Shown piece after piece: positions 18,765-26,928 of a stretch of 58,568 bases of DNA. The notes beneath the pieces were generated by a model, which saw nothing but the letters and a program-made list of their open reading frames with translations, did no database searches and was not told the DNA's origin. This DNA is from CAYNHF01 sp964397045 (GTDB lineage Bacteria > Actinomycetota > Acidimicrobiia > Spongiisociales > UBA5794), in contig CAYNHF010000025.1 in the NCBI GenBank assembly GCA_964397045.1, positions 1 to 58,568 of the forward strand. The letters run 5' to 3'. The position numbers and the translations under genes were made by a program. Position 1 is the first letter of the stretch. Every line of letters begins with the position of its first letter.

Positions 18765-20015
18765 ATGAGCAGCTTCTGGCATCCATTTGCGAACATGGCT
18801 GCCGTTGCCGGCCACGAGCTCGTCATCGAGCGCGGCGAAGGCCCCTACGTCTGGGACACCTCCGGTAAGCGCTACCTCGACGGCACCGCGAGCCTCTGGT
18901 ACACCAACGTGGGATACGGCCGAACCGAGATCTCCTCCGCAGTAGCCGCACAACTCCAAAACCTCCACGCCTTCCACGCTTTCGGACGCTTCAGCACCGG
19001 ACAGGCCGAAACCCTCGCCGCACGCATCGCTGCCTACGCCCCGGTTGCCGGTTCCAAGGTATTCCTCACTTCGGGAGGTTCGGATTCCGTCGACAGCGCA
19101 GCCAAGCTCGCCCTTCGCTACTTCGACGCCGTCGGCCAGCAGGAGCGGACCGTCTTTCTCATCCGCGAGTGGGCGTATCACGGCATGCACGGGTACGGAA
19201 CCAGCCTGGCCGGTATCGAACTGAACCGAGAGGGGACCGGGCCACTCATCCCGGGCACGGTCAAGGTCCCGTACGACTCAACGGACCACCTCGGTGAAGC
19301 GATCGACCGCATCGGCGCCGACCGGATCGCGGGCTTCTACGCAGAGCCGGTCATCGGAGCCGGCGGGGTCCGCCCCGCCCCCGACGGCTATCTGAAAGAG
19401 GCCCGTCGGATGATCGCCGAAACCGGAGCGCTCTACATCTCAGACGAGGTCATCACCGGATTCGGACGCTGTGGCGACTGGTTCGCCGCCAACCGCTTCT
19501 CGCTCGAGCCCGATCTCATCACATTCGCCAAGGGCGTGACGTCCGGCTACGCGCCGCTCGGAGGTGTCATCGCTTCGCCCCGCGTCGCCGAACCATTCTG
19601 GACCGGAGCTGGGACGATGTGGCGCCACGGCTACACGTACTCCGGGCACACCGCCTCGTGCGTCGCCGCCCAGGTGAACCTCGACATCATCGAACGAGAG
19701 GGCCTGCTCGCACGAGCCCTCCAGCTGGAGACGGACCTGACCGAAGCGCTCGCCCCGCTGACGGCTCACCCCGCGGTCGACCACGTGCGCGGCGGGGTTG
19801 GAGTCATGGCAGCCGTTCAACTCTCGAGTGGGGTGCTGGACCGGAACCCGGACGCGGCCACGGTCGCCGGTGAAGCGGCCCTCGAAGCCGGGGTCATCAC
19901 CCGCGCCCTCGCCGGTGGCGGACTCCAGGCCTCTCCCCCTCTGATTGTCGACGCCGGCCAACTCGAAGAGCTGGCCGCAGGCCTCCATGCCGGGCTCGAC
20001 GCCCTCGCGGTGTAG
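18765..20015 (+). CDS. Class III PLP-dependent aminotransferase
   Basis: Protein of 416 residues, normal length for the fold-type I omega-aminotransferase family. It has LTSGGSDSVDSA near 102-113 (phosphate binding), the aromatic-histidine pair EWAYHG near 135-140, Asp227 in YISDEVITGFGR (pyridine nitrogen) and Lys256 in ITFAKGVTSGYAPLGG (Schiff base). The ATG at 18765 has no ribosome-binding site but is preceded by a -10-like TACGAT, suggesting a leaderless transcript. A FAD-dependent oxidoreductase follows after 51 bp. Likely donors are diamines, beta-alanine or other omega-amino acids; the sequence alone does not decide this. Confidence 0.9.
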   Translation: MSSFWHPFANMAAVAGHELVIERGEGPYVWDTSGKRYLDGTASLWYTNVGYGRTEISSAVAAQLQNLHAFHAFGRFSTGQAETLAARIAAYAPVAGSKVFLTSGGSDSVDSAAKLALRYFDAVGQQERTVFLIREWAYHGMHGYGTSLAGIELNREGTGPLIPGTVKVPYDSTDHLGEAIDRIGADRIAGFYAEPVIGAGGVRPAPDGYLKEARRMIAETGALYISDEVITGFGRCGDWFAANRFSLEPDLITFAKGVTSGYAPLGGVIASPRVAEPFWTGAGTMWRHGYTYSGHTASCVAAQVNLDIIEREGLLARALQLETDLTEALAPLTAHPAVDHVRGGVGVMAAVQLSSGVLDRNPDAATVAGEAALEAGVITRALAGGGLQASPPLIVDAGQLEELAAGLHAGLDALAV

Positions 20016-20053
20016 CCGAGACAGCAAGAGACTCGGGGCGGGCAGGACGCTTC

Positions 20054-20059
20054 TAAGCT
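20054..20059 (+). promoter_or_regulatory. -10 element (TAAGCT) for a leaderless oxidoreductase mRNA
   Basis: TAAGCT ends 7 nt before the ATG at 20067, which lacks a ribosome-binding site. It lies in the 51-bp gap after the aminotransferase, so the oxidoreductase may have its own promoter. Confidence 0.45.
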
Positions 20060-20066
20060 CCCGGCC

Positions 20067-21338
20067 ATGGTGACAACCCAGCCCTTCTGGCGAGAGGACT
20101 CGCCGCTCCCCGACCACGATGGGCCACTCCCGGCCGAAGCAGATGTCGCGGTGATCGGCGCTGGCTTCACCGGACTCAACGCGGCACGCGAGATCGCCGC
20201 AGCGGGGTTCACGGTCGTCGTACTCGACGCAGGCAAGGTGGGGGCCGGCGCCAGTTCGGTCAACGGCGGCATGGTCAATTACGGGCTGAAGGCGGCGACC
20301 ACGAGGGTCTACAAGTCGTTCGGTCCGGAACTGGGCCGTGAGTTCTGGGACGCATCGCTGGCCTCGATCGACCTGGTCGAAAAGCTCGTCCACGACGAAG
20401 GGATCGACTGCGGATTCGTACGCAACGGTGCGGCCGAACTCGGCTACTCCGAACGCGACCTCACGGACTTCGGCCGTGAGGCTGACTGGATGCGAGAGAA
20501 CCTCGACTTCGATACGGATGTCTACGGCCCCGATCGTATCGACCAGGTGGTCGGCTCGCAGGCCTTCCATTGCGGACTGGTCGACCACACCGGAGCGGGG
20601 CTCCAACCGGCCAAGTTCGTCTCGGGCCTCGCTGCCGCAGCAGAGCGACGCGGCGCCGTGATCGTCGACGACGCCCGAGTGCTCCGGGTGTCCCGCACGA
20701 CCACCGGCTTCCAGCTCCTGACCGAACGAGGACGCCTCACCAGCGGACAGGTGCTGTACGCAACCAATGGATACACAGAGCGTACGCCGAGCCCCGAGCT
20801 GCGCCGCAGGGTGATTCCAATCGGCTCCTACATCGTCGTCACCGAACCGCTGCCGCTCGAGCTTGCGCAGCGACTCGTGCCTGAGCAGCGGATGCTGTGG
20901 ACGTCACGACGGTTCATCAACTACTTCCGGCGGACACCAGACAACCGCATCCTGATGGGGGGCCGCAACAATCTCTCCACCGACCTGGACCTCGTGGAAA
21001 GCGCCGCCATGCTGCAGGCGACCACGCTCGACATCTTCCCTGAACTCGAAGACGTCGCTTTTACCCACTCCTGGAGCGGCAAACTCGGGATCACGTTCGA
21101 TCTGATGCCACACATCGGATCAATCGACCGCGCCTGGTATGCACTCGGCTACGGCGGCCACGGCGTAGGCATCGCCTCCTACGTCGGCACGGAGGTCGGC
21201 AGACTGATCGCGGGCACTCAGGATCGCAGTCCCTTCGCGGAAATCCCGCACCCGACGCGGCCCTACTATCGGGAGCAGGCCTGGTTCCTGCCGATGGCAG
21301 CCCGCTGGTATCGCTTCCTCGACACGATCGGCCGCTGA
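20067..21338 (+). CDS. FAD-dependent amine oxidoreductase (DAO family, PuuB-like)
   Basis: Protein of 423 residues. The FAD-binding Rossmann motif is at about residues 26-60 (AVIGAGFTGLNAA, then VVLDAGKVGAGASSVNGG), as in glycine/sarcosine and gamma-glutamylputrescine oxidases. Central blocks GSYIVVTEPL and RILMGGRNN and the C-terminal WSGKLGITFDLMPHIG and YGGHGVGIA are characteristic of the PuuB/OrdL group. It lies directly after a class III aminotransferase on the same strand. The pair and the aldehyde dehydrogenase upstream suggest oxidation of amines or polyamine conjugates, but the substrate is inferred only from family resemblance. The ATG at 20067 appears leaderless. Confidence 0.85.
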   Translation: MVTTQPFWREDSPLPDHDGPLPAEADVAVIGAGFTGLNAAREIAAAGFTVVVLDAGKVGAGASSVNGGMVNYGLKAATTRVYKSFGPELGREFWDASLASIDLVEKLVHDEGIDCGFVRNGAAELGYSERDLTDFGREADWMRENLDFDTDVYGPDRIDQVVGSQAFHCGLVDHTGAGLQPAKFVSGLAAAAERRGAVIVDDARVLRVSRTTTGFQLLTERGRLTSGQVLYATNGYTERTPSPELRRRVIPIGSYIVVTEPLPLELAQRLVPEQRMLWTSRRFINYFRRTPDNRILMGGRNNLSTDLDLVESAAMLQATTLDIFPELEDVAFTHSWSGKLGITFDLMPHIGSIDRAWYALGYGGHGVGIASYVGTEVGRLIAGTQDRSPFAEIPHPTRPYYREQAWFLPMAARWYRFLDTIGR

Positions 21339-21417
21339 ACGGCAGAGCGCCCGCCTGCAACGGAAGAGCCGTTTGGTTCTAGTCGCGGTTCGCCGAATCT
21401 GGCACCCTCGCCGGGCA

Positions 21418-23115
21418 ATGCCGACTACACGGGTGCGCCCTGGTTTGTCTAACGCGTCACGCCGCCACGACGGTTCCATCCAACCTGTCCCACCCCGCGG
21501 TCGATTGCAGGTGAGTGCGGCCGCGTTCATCGTGTTGCTGGGAGGTCTTGCCCTCGCCATCCTGCCCCTCGTACCGCCGGCGCCCGTCGCCGATCCGACG
21601 CCAACCGAGTTCTCGGCCGACCGTGCCGTCGACCACGTCTCCACCCTGGCACGAGAACCCCGACCTACCGGCTCTCCTGAGAACGAACGCGGACGCGACT
21701 ACATCATCAGCCGGCTGGCAGAACTGGATCTCGTCCCCGACCTCCAGTCGCTCGTGGTGCCCGACTACTACCGAACCGAAGCAGGCGATGTCACCGTGAC
21801 CAATGTGATGGCTCGCATCCCCGGCGACGACTCAACCGGAGCAGTGGCACTAGTCGCTCACTACGACACCGTGCCCGCCACCCCGGGAGCCAACGACGAC
21901 GCTGCCGGAGTGGCGACTGTGCTCGAAACCGCTCGCGCCCTGCTGGCGGAACCACCGCTGCGCAACGACGTGATCCTGCTGTTCACCGATGGCGAAGAGC
22001 CTGCTCCCCGCTACGGGAGCACTGCATTCGTGACCGGCCATCCCTGGGCGAACGACGTCAGATTCGTCCTCAATCTGGAGGCGCTCGGCAGCTCCGGCAT
22101 CTCGATCCTCGTCGAAACCAGCGGCCCGAGCGGATGGGCTGCGGGTCGGTACGCCGCGGCTGCCTCCCATCCGACCGCCTACTCGTATCTCACCGAAACG
22201 ATGGACCTCATCGGAGGCGCAGGCACCGACTTCGATCCATTCAAGGAAGCAGGGGTACCGGGAGTCAGCTTCGCGTATGTCAACGGTTCGCCGATCTACC
22301 ACACCGCAGCAGACACGACAGACACCGTGAGCCTGCGCAGCCTGCAGCACCACGGCCTCAACACGCTGCAGACGGTACGAGAAGTCGGGAACCTCGACCT
22401 CGCGCAGCCCCCCGCGGGCGGCGATTCCGTCTACTTCACGGTTGCTCGCTTTGGGGTCGCCGGCTATCCGGGATCCTGGGCGATTCCGATCGCGGTGTTC
22501 ACGGGACTCGGCCTGGCGGCTGCGGTCATCCGTCGTGCCCGAACCAGACGCGTCGAGGTCCGCAGTGTGCTCGGCGGTGCAGCGGTGGTGTTCACCATCA
22601 CCATTGTCGTCGCGCTGGCTGCCACGCTCGCCTGGCAGGTCATCGTCTGGTTATGGCCGGATCCCGGGGTGGGGGCGGCGTACCTCATCCTCATGTTCCT
22701 GCTGATCGTCCTTGCCGGGTCGGTCATCGCATTGCTGCAACGCCTCTCGACCCGGCTTCCCACCATCGATTCCGCCGGAGGCATCGTGTTCGTTTGGTTC
22801 GCCCTGGCACTCGCCACCGCCACCTGGCTCCCAGGCTGGAGCTACCTCTTCGCTTGGCCCGCTCTGGGGGGCACCACCGTCCTGCTGATTCAGCCCCGGC
22901 GGACCTGGCTTGTGGCAGCCACGCTGGCGACGCTGTCGTGGGTCACGCTGGTGCTGGTCGTTCCACCCGTCAACGTGTTCTTCCAAATGGCACAGCCGCG
23001 CCCCGGCAACCTCGACTCGCAGATCACCAGCGTCGTCGTGATAGCGATGGTGCTCTCCGTGCTCACCACCCTGCTGCTCGCCTCCGTCGGCCGTTCCGAG
23101 TTGGAGAGACGCTGA
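21418..23115 (+). CDS. Membrane-anchored M28-family metallopeptidase
   Basis: Protein of 565 residues. One N-terminal membrane span (about 33-52) precedes an extracytoplasmic M28 zinc peptidase domain (about 70-340). Metal and catalytic residues are visible: His148 and Asp150 in VAHYDTVP, Asp160 in GANDDAAG, Glu193-Glu194 in FTDGEEPAP, and a late His in PIYHTAADTTD. The C-terminal third holds about six to seven membrane segments, an arrangement like the eukaryotic ER metallopeptidase 1 and its bacterial relatives. I chose the ATG at 21418; a TTG 45 nt upstream is in frame but unsupported. No ribosome site is obvious. It is convergent with the YceI gene. Confidence 0.85.
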   Translation: MPTTRVRPGLSNASRRHDGSIQPVPPRGRLQVSAAAFIVLLGGLALAILPLVPPAPVADPTPTEFSADRAVDHVSTLAREPRPTGSPENERGRDYIISRLAELDLVPDLQSLVVPDYYRTEAGDVTVTNVMARIPGDDSTGAVALVAHYDTVPATPGANDDAAGVATVLETARALLAEPPLRNDVILLFTDGEEPAPRYGSTAFVTGHPWANDVRFVLNLEALGSSGISILVETSGPSGWAAGRYAAAASHPTAYSYLTETMDLIGGAGTDFDPFKEAGVPGVSFAYVNGSPIYHTAADTTDTVSLRSLQHHGLNTLQTVREVGNLDLAQPPAGGDSVYFTVARFGVAGYPGSWAIPIAVFTGLGLAAAVIRRARTRRVEVRSVLGGAAVVFTITIVVALAATLAWQVIVWLWPDPGVGAAYLILMFLLIVLAGSVIALLQRLSTRLPTIDSAGGIVFVWFALALATATWLPGWSYLFAWPALGGTTVLLIQPRRTWLVAATLATLSWVTLVLVVPPVNVFFQMAQPRPGNLDSQITSVVVIAMVLSVLTTLLLASVGRSELERR

Positions 23116-23132
23116 CAGGCAGCCTCACCGTT

Positions 23133-23888
23133 CTACCTGCCGAACACCAGCTGCATTTCGATGGTCCCGACTTCGTTGATCGACAGAACCCGGAACCCAA
23201 CAGGAGCCTCGATGTCGTAATCGGTGATGAGGATCTCGACCGACCCGATCGCTACCACGGTCGCTGCATCCACCCATTCGGCCTCCATCGGGATCTCAAC
23301 CTGATGGGTGACACCGTGCACCGTCAGATCTCCCACCGCGGTTGCTGTGATCGACTCACCGATCTGTGGTTCTCCCCCGAGATCCATCGGCTCGGTGAGC
23401 ACGAACGTGGCAGTGGGGAAGGAGTCCGTTTCCAGGCCCCTGCTCTCGAGTTGTCCGTCGCGTTGGCCGGAGTCACTTCGCAGTGTCTTCATGTCGACCT
23501 CGAGGAGGACCGCGGTCACGTTTGACCCCTCGATCGTCATACCTCCGATGACGTCAGACGTGCGGCCGACCGCCTCGGTGGCGCCGATGCCGCTCAGCTC
23601 CTCCTGCACCCGGTACCCAACGAACGAGTCCGCGGACACCACGACCCAGACGCCGGTCGCATCGTCCGCAGGCGGCTGGCCTGCTGCCGTCGTCGTGGTG
23701 GTGGGGTCGGTTGCTCCGGTGGTGGTCGCGGTTTCCGCCGCGGCGGTCGTCGACGTCGCCTGGTCGACGGCAGCCTCGAGACTCACGGGTGGTGGCGCGT
23801 CACTCCGGATGACCAGGTACCAGCCTCCGAAGGCCACCACGACCACTCCTACCACAGCCACGATGGCCCAAACCCCACGTCGACTCAC
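23133..23888 (-). CDS. Membrane-anchored YceI-like domain protein
   Basis: Protein of 251 residues. One membrane span lies at about residues 7-27, then a Thr/Ala-rich linker (TTTTTAAG) and a YceI-type lipocalin-like domain from about residue 80 to the end. Typical features are SFVGYRVQEEL, GRTSDVIGGMTI, the LRSDSGQRDGQL block followed by FPTATFVLTEP, and DLTVHGVTHQVEIP. YceI proteins bind long-chain isoprenoids or amphiphiles in a beta barrel outside the cytoplasm. The GTG at 23888 has GAAAGGA 6 nt upstream. It is a single gene convergent with the M28 peptidase gene. Confidence 0.85.
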   Translation of the reverse strand: MSRRGVWAIVAVVGVVVVAFGGWYLVIRSDAPPPVSLEAAVDQATSTTAAAETATTTGATDPTTTTTAAGQPPADDATGVWVVVSADSFVGYRVQEELSGIGATEAVGRTSDVIGGMTIEGSNVTAVLLEVDMKTLRSDSGQRDGQLESRGLETDSFPTATFVLTEPMDLGGEPQIGESITATAVGDLTVHGVTHQVEIPMEAEWVDAATVVAIGSVEILITDYDIEAPVGFRVLSINEVGTIEMQLVFGR

Positions 23889-24045
23889 TGCCGGTCCTTT
23901 CAGGCGCTCGAGAACAGTTGGCGGGCAGCCGCGTCGGCCACCATGTGCCGGGCATGGTCACCCGGCCACCTGAGAAACGCATGAGAACCACCTGACGATT
24001 CCGCCAATCCGCCGCAACACCTTCGCGTCGATCTGACACTTGCCG

Positions 24046-24399
24046 TCAGTCCGGGAAATGGTGCAGCAGCCTATCGACGTCCAACCTGGCCAGAGGCTCC
24101 GCTCCGGCGGCGAGGGCGCCGACCTCTTCGATCTCGACGTTCAACGCTTCGAGCCGGGCCCGGGCCTCGTCACGCTCTTCGAGACCGACGGCCGCCGGAA
24201 CCTCACGCCGCAGCCGGGCAGCCAGCGCCCGCACCTCGGTGTCGACCCGCTCCCGCTCGACCCACTTGCGAGCCCACCACGCCGGATCGTACGGAAGATC
24301 GAGATCCGGGATCGGCAGACCCGCGCCCGGCAGGTCGTCGAACTGCCCTGCGGCCTGGGCTTTGCGAATCGCCCGCTCCACCGGATCCCTGCCACTCAC
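24046..24399 (-). CDS. DUF1992 (DnaJC28-like) domain protein
   Basis: Small cytoplasmic protein of 117 residues. The start is a GTG at 24399 with no strong ribosome site. The family core is clear: VERAIRKAQAAGQFDDLPGAGLPIPD near the N-terminus, with the invariant FDDLPGAG loop, then PAWWARKWVERE and a C-terminal helical part with a possible coiled coil (LEERDEARARLEALNVEIEEV). The human homologue is DNAJC28, but these bacterial proteins lack a J domain and have no known function. It is divergent from the glycerate kinase gene across a 279-bp gap that otherwise holds only the kinase promoter. Confidence 0.82.
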   Translation of the reverse strand: MSGRDPVERAIRKAQAAGQFDDLPGAGLPIPDLDLPYDPAWWARKWVERERVDTEVRALAARLRREVPAAVGLEERDEARARLEALNVEIEEVGALAAGAEPLARLDVDRLLHHFPD

Positions 24400-24652
24400 G
24401 ACGCCAGACCACCACTGCGCCACTCGAGCGTGAACCCCCCGCGATGAATGCGCTCCCTCCCGGGAGGCCGCTCCGGACACTTCGCACCAACACCAACACC
24501 GACGTCGACATCGAGGCTGCCCGCAAGCCAGGAATCCCATCGGACAATGGCAATCTCCGAATACGGATGTGATGTGTCGACCATGCGTCGGCCCCCCTGG
24601 GCACGCTGTGAGGCACCCTACCTGCGATGCATCCGAGCCGATCCGAGATCAG

Positions 24653-24658
24653 TATGCT
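24653..24658 (+). promoter_or_regulatory. -10 element (TATGCT) of the glycerate kinase gene
   Basis: TATGCT lies 20 nt before the GTG at 24679. A start site about 7 nt downstream would leave a very short leader that still contains AGGTGAGG, the likely ribosome-binding site. Confidence 0.4.
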
Positions 24659-24678
24659 CAGCAGGTGAGGCCGCCTAC

Positions 24679-25899
24679 GTGACCAACCCCCGCGCCACTC
24701 TGTTCGACCTGTTCTCCGTTGGGGTTGCCGCGGTCGACCCCACCCGGGTCGTGATCGAGGCGCTGGCAGAGGACCGCGGACCCTCTCCTGCCGCGATCCT
24801 GGCCATCGGAAAGGCCGCCGCGGGAATGGCGTGGGGCGCAACCGAGGTGTACGGCCACCGGCCGGGAGTGGTCGTATCCCATCAAGCTGCCCCGGTGCCA
24901 CCCGGCATGACGCACCTCATCGCCGGCCATCCGCTGCCGGACCAACGCAGCGTCGCGGCCGGAGATGCCGCACTCGAATTAGCAGGAGCGCTCGACATCG
25001 ACGAGCGACTCCTGGTCCTCATCTCGGGTGGCGCGTCTGCGTTGGTGGAATCCCCGGTTGATGATCTCACCGTTGCCGACCTCGCGGCACTCACCGACCA
25101 ACTGCTGCGCTCCGGAGCATCGATCAGCGAGATCAACGCCGTCCGCTCTGCGGCCTCTCGCATCAAGGCCGGCGGCCTGCGCGAAGCCACCCGCGCGGAC
25201 GTGACCACGCTGGCGATCTCCGACGTTGTCGGCGACGATCCCCATGCGATCGGATCAGGGCCGACGGTGGCTCCGGTCGGGCCACCTCAGGCGGCGACCG
25301 TGTTGAGGCGCTACGGGGACCGACTCGACATACCGGACGTATTGGCATCCGCCGTTGCGACGCCGCGTGCCCATCCCCACACCACCGGTCGCGGTGACTA
25401 CCGGGTGATCGCCTCCGGAGCGACCGCCTTGCGCGCGGTGGTCGAGGCGGCGGGGGAGGCAGGCATCACGGTACGTGCGTCTGCCGGGCCCCTTACCGGA
25501 GACGCGAGCGGTGCGGCTCGCGCCACGGTTGCCCGGTGCCTCGCCGCAGGCCCGGGACTCGATGTCTACTCGGGTGAGACCACACTGGAGGTCACCGGGC
25601 CCGGAGTCGGCGGTCGTTGCCAGCACGCCGCCCTCGTTGCCGCGGACGAGATCGCAGGTAAGCCAGATGTGGTCTTCCTGGCAGGAGGCACCGACGGACG
25701 GGACGGCCCCACCGACGCTGCAGGAGCCGTCGTCGACGGCGGTTCGGTCAAGCGGGCCGAAGCCGCCGGCCACACGGTTGCCTCCCACTTGGCGGATTTC
25801 GACTCAAACTCGTGGCTTGCCGCCTCGGGTGACCTGATCGACACCGGTCCCACCGGCACCAACGTCGGTGACCTGTGGATGTGCTGGAACACCGGCTGA
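24679..25899 (+). CDS. Glycerate 2-kinase, MOFRL family
   Basis: Protein of 406 residues. It carries the N-terminal DUF4147 domain (AILAIGKAAAGMAWGA near 40-55, VSHQAAPVPPGM, HPLPDQRSVAAGDAAL, VLISGGASALVESP) and the C-terminal MOFRL domain (GGRCQHAAL, FLAGGTDGRDGPTDAAGA). Members phosphorylate glycerate at C2 with ATP, feeding glycolysis or the serine cycle. The GTG at 24679 follows AGGTGAGG by 8 nt. It stands alone and ends before a hairpin at 25967. Identity is solid. I give no gene symbol because garK, glxK and gckA naming is inconsistent. Confidence 0.9.
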   Translation: MTNPRATLFDLFSVGVAAVDPTRVVIEALAEDRGPSPAAILAIGKAAAGMAWGATEVYGHRPGVVVSHQAAPVPPGMTHLIAGHPLPDQRSVAAGDAALELAGALDIDERLLVLISGGASALVESPVDDLTVADLAALTDQLLRSGASISEINAVRSAASRIKAGGLREATRADVTTLAISDVVGDDPHAIGSGPTVAPVGPPQAATVLRRYGDRLDIPDVLASAVATPRAHPHTTGRGDYRVIASGATALRAVVEAAGEAGITVRASAGPLTGDASGAARATVARCLAAGPGLDVYSGETTLEVTGPGVGGRCQHAALVAADEIAGKPDVVFLAGGTDGRDGPTDAAGAVVDGGSVKRAEAAGHTVASHLADFDSNSWLAASGDLIDTGPTGTNVGDLWMCWNTG

Positions 25900-25966
25900 G
25901 CTCAGTCCCTCGCGACCCGGCCGGACCCAAGGTTGCTGGTCGATCGATCGTACCCAGGACGCGAGC

Positions 25967-25992
25967 GTGCCCGCCCCAGACGGGACGGGCAC
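25967..25992 (+). terminator. Hairpin after the glycerate kinase gene
   Basis: GTGCCCG and CGGGCAC form a 7-bp perfect stem, with further CCC/GGG pairing inside. It lies 67 nt after the stop codon and has no T-tract. The rest of the 297-bp gap (25900-26196) shows nothing else I can name. Confidence 0.4.
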
Positions 25993-26196
25993 TACTCAAC
26001 ACGGAGGGTGGGAGGAGACGGTGGTTAGGGAGGGTGCTGCGAAGGCACCTACGCCCGACCTACGCCAACCGGCAAGAACGGATCGTCGGCGTTCGGGGAT
26101 CTGCCCCGACCCCTTCCCAGCACCATCCTCACGTGTGACTCTCCGTGTCTCCTGCGGAACCGGGGAGGGCCCGCAGAGCTTTGGCTTCGTCTCGTT

Positions 26197-26712
26197 CTAG
26201 ATGTCGGTCCCTGCAGCATCCGGCCGATCTCCGTGGAAACCGCGACCGGGACCGCGGATTCCGCCACGTCCCTCTCGCAGTTCCTCCGTCGTGAGTTCGC
26301 CGTCCTCGAGCGCATCAGCCAGCGGCCCATCCGGATCGTTCAGGGGGTGATCGTCACCGAGTTGAGCGAGCTCGCCGGCGTCGATCACACCATCCTCGAG
26401 GAATTCCCTGATCTGCTCGCGGTCCGCCTCTCGCTCGGCGCGAAACGCCTCGCGCTCAACCTTGAGTTCCTCGCCCTTGGCCTGCAGCGCTTCCTTCACG
26501 GCGTCTGCCTGTGCCTTCGTGATCGTGCCGTCCGTGACGAGGCCGCCGAGGACCTCATCCAACACCGCCTCGCGATCGGGGCGGTCCGACGGTGTCTCGG
26601 TCTCCGTGTCGGTCACCTGGGCGACTGCCGGGTCATTACCGACCAGCGAAACTGCAAATGCCCCGGCCAGTAAGACGGCGACTGCCGCCGCAGAGGCTAC
26701 GAATCGATTCAT
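26197..26712 (-). CDS. Small secreted acidic protein with EF-hand-like loops
   Basis: Protein of 171 residues of unknown function. The ATG at 26712 follows AAAGGAAG. Residues 1-31 form a signal peptide ending PAVA. A helix-rich segment (about 46-80) contains LGGLVTDGTITKAQADAV, a motif seen in small secreted proteins of Gram-positive bacteria, followed by a charged coiled-coil-like stretch. Two 12-residue loops start at Glu103 (EFLEDGVIDAGE) and Asp133 (DALEDGELTTEE). They match the EF-hand spacing at positions 1, 5, 6, 8 and 12 but lack an acidic residue at position 3. The 302-residue protein upstream shares both motifs. A direct-repeat operator lies 82 nt before the start codon. Confidence 0.75.
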   Translation of the reverse strand: MNRFVASAAAVAVLLAGAFAVSLVGNDPAVAQVTDTETETPSDRPDREAVLDEVLGGLVTDGTITKAQADAVKEALQAKGEELKVEREAFRAEREADREQIREFLEDGVIDAGELAQLGDDHPLNDPDGPLADALEDGELTTEELREGRGGIRGPGRGFHGDRPDAAGTDI

Positions 26713-26793
26713 CGTGCTTCCTTTCTCACCACATGTCTTCTCTCTCACATCCCACACAATGAGCTCTGCCTGTAAAGGATGTGTGATATCGAC

Positions 26794-26811
26794 CTGAGAA
26801 GCCGCTGAGAC
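26794..26811 (-). promoter_or_regulatory. Response-regulator-type direct repeat, site A
   Basis: Plus strand: CTGAGAA-GCCG-CTGAGAC, two 7-mers with an 11-bp period, the arrangement bound by OmpR/PhoB-type regulators. It lies 82 nt before the start of the small acidic protein and is one of four such sites in this island. Confidence 0.7.
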
Positions 26812-26872
26812 TCAGCCCGCCCCGGTCGCTCCGGCATCCGAGGAACATGCGAGCCACCGACCGCAGACGCGG

Positions 26873-26899
26873 CCGATGCCCGCCTGGGGCGGGCATCGG
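26873..26899 (-). terminator. Hairpin after the acidic repeat protein gene
   Basis: A 12-bp perfect stem (CCGATGCCCGCC and its complement) with a 3-nt loop lies 30 nt downstream of the stop codon at 26929. There is no T-tract. Confidence 0.6.
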
Positions 26900-26928
26900 A
26901 ATGCGACGAGCGGTCTTGGGTAACGGAA

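Noticed and set aside
18678..19190. Extended N-terminus of the O-antigen-ligase-like gene up to 19190
   Set aside because: It would lie antisense inside the aminotransferase, and the hydrophobic protein begins only after the GTG at 18677.
19440..20606. A 388-codon minus-strand frame across the aminotransferase/oxidase junction
   Set aside because: Antisense to two motif-complete enzymes and with no recognisable domain.
26724..26757. TTCTCAC-like and TCTCTC tracts before the small acidic protein as further operator copies
   Set aside because: The spacing between repeats is not 11 bp and the tracts lie between the ribosome site and site A.
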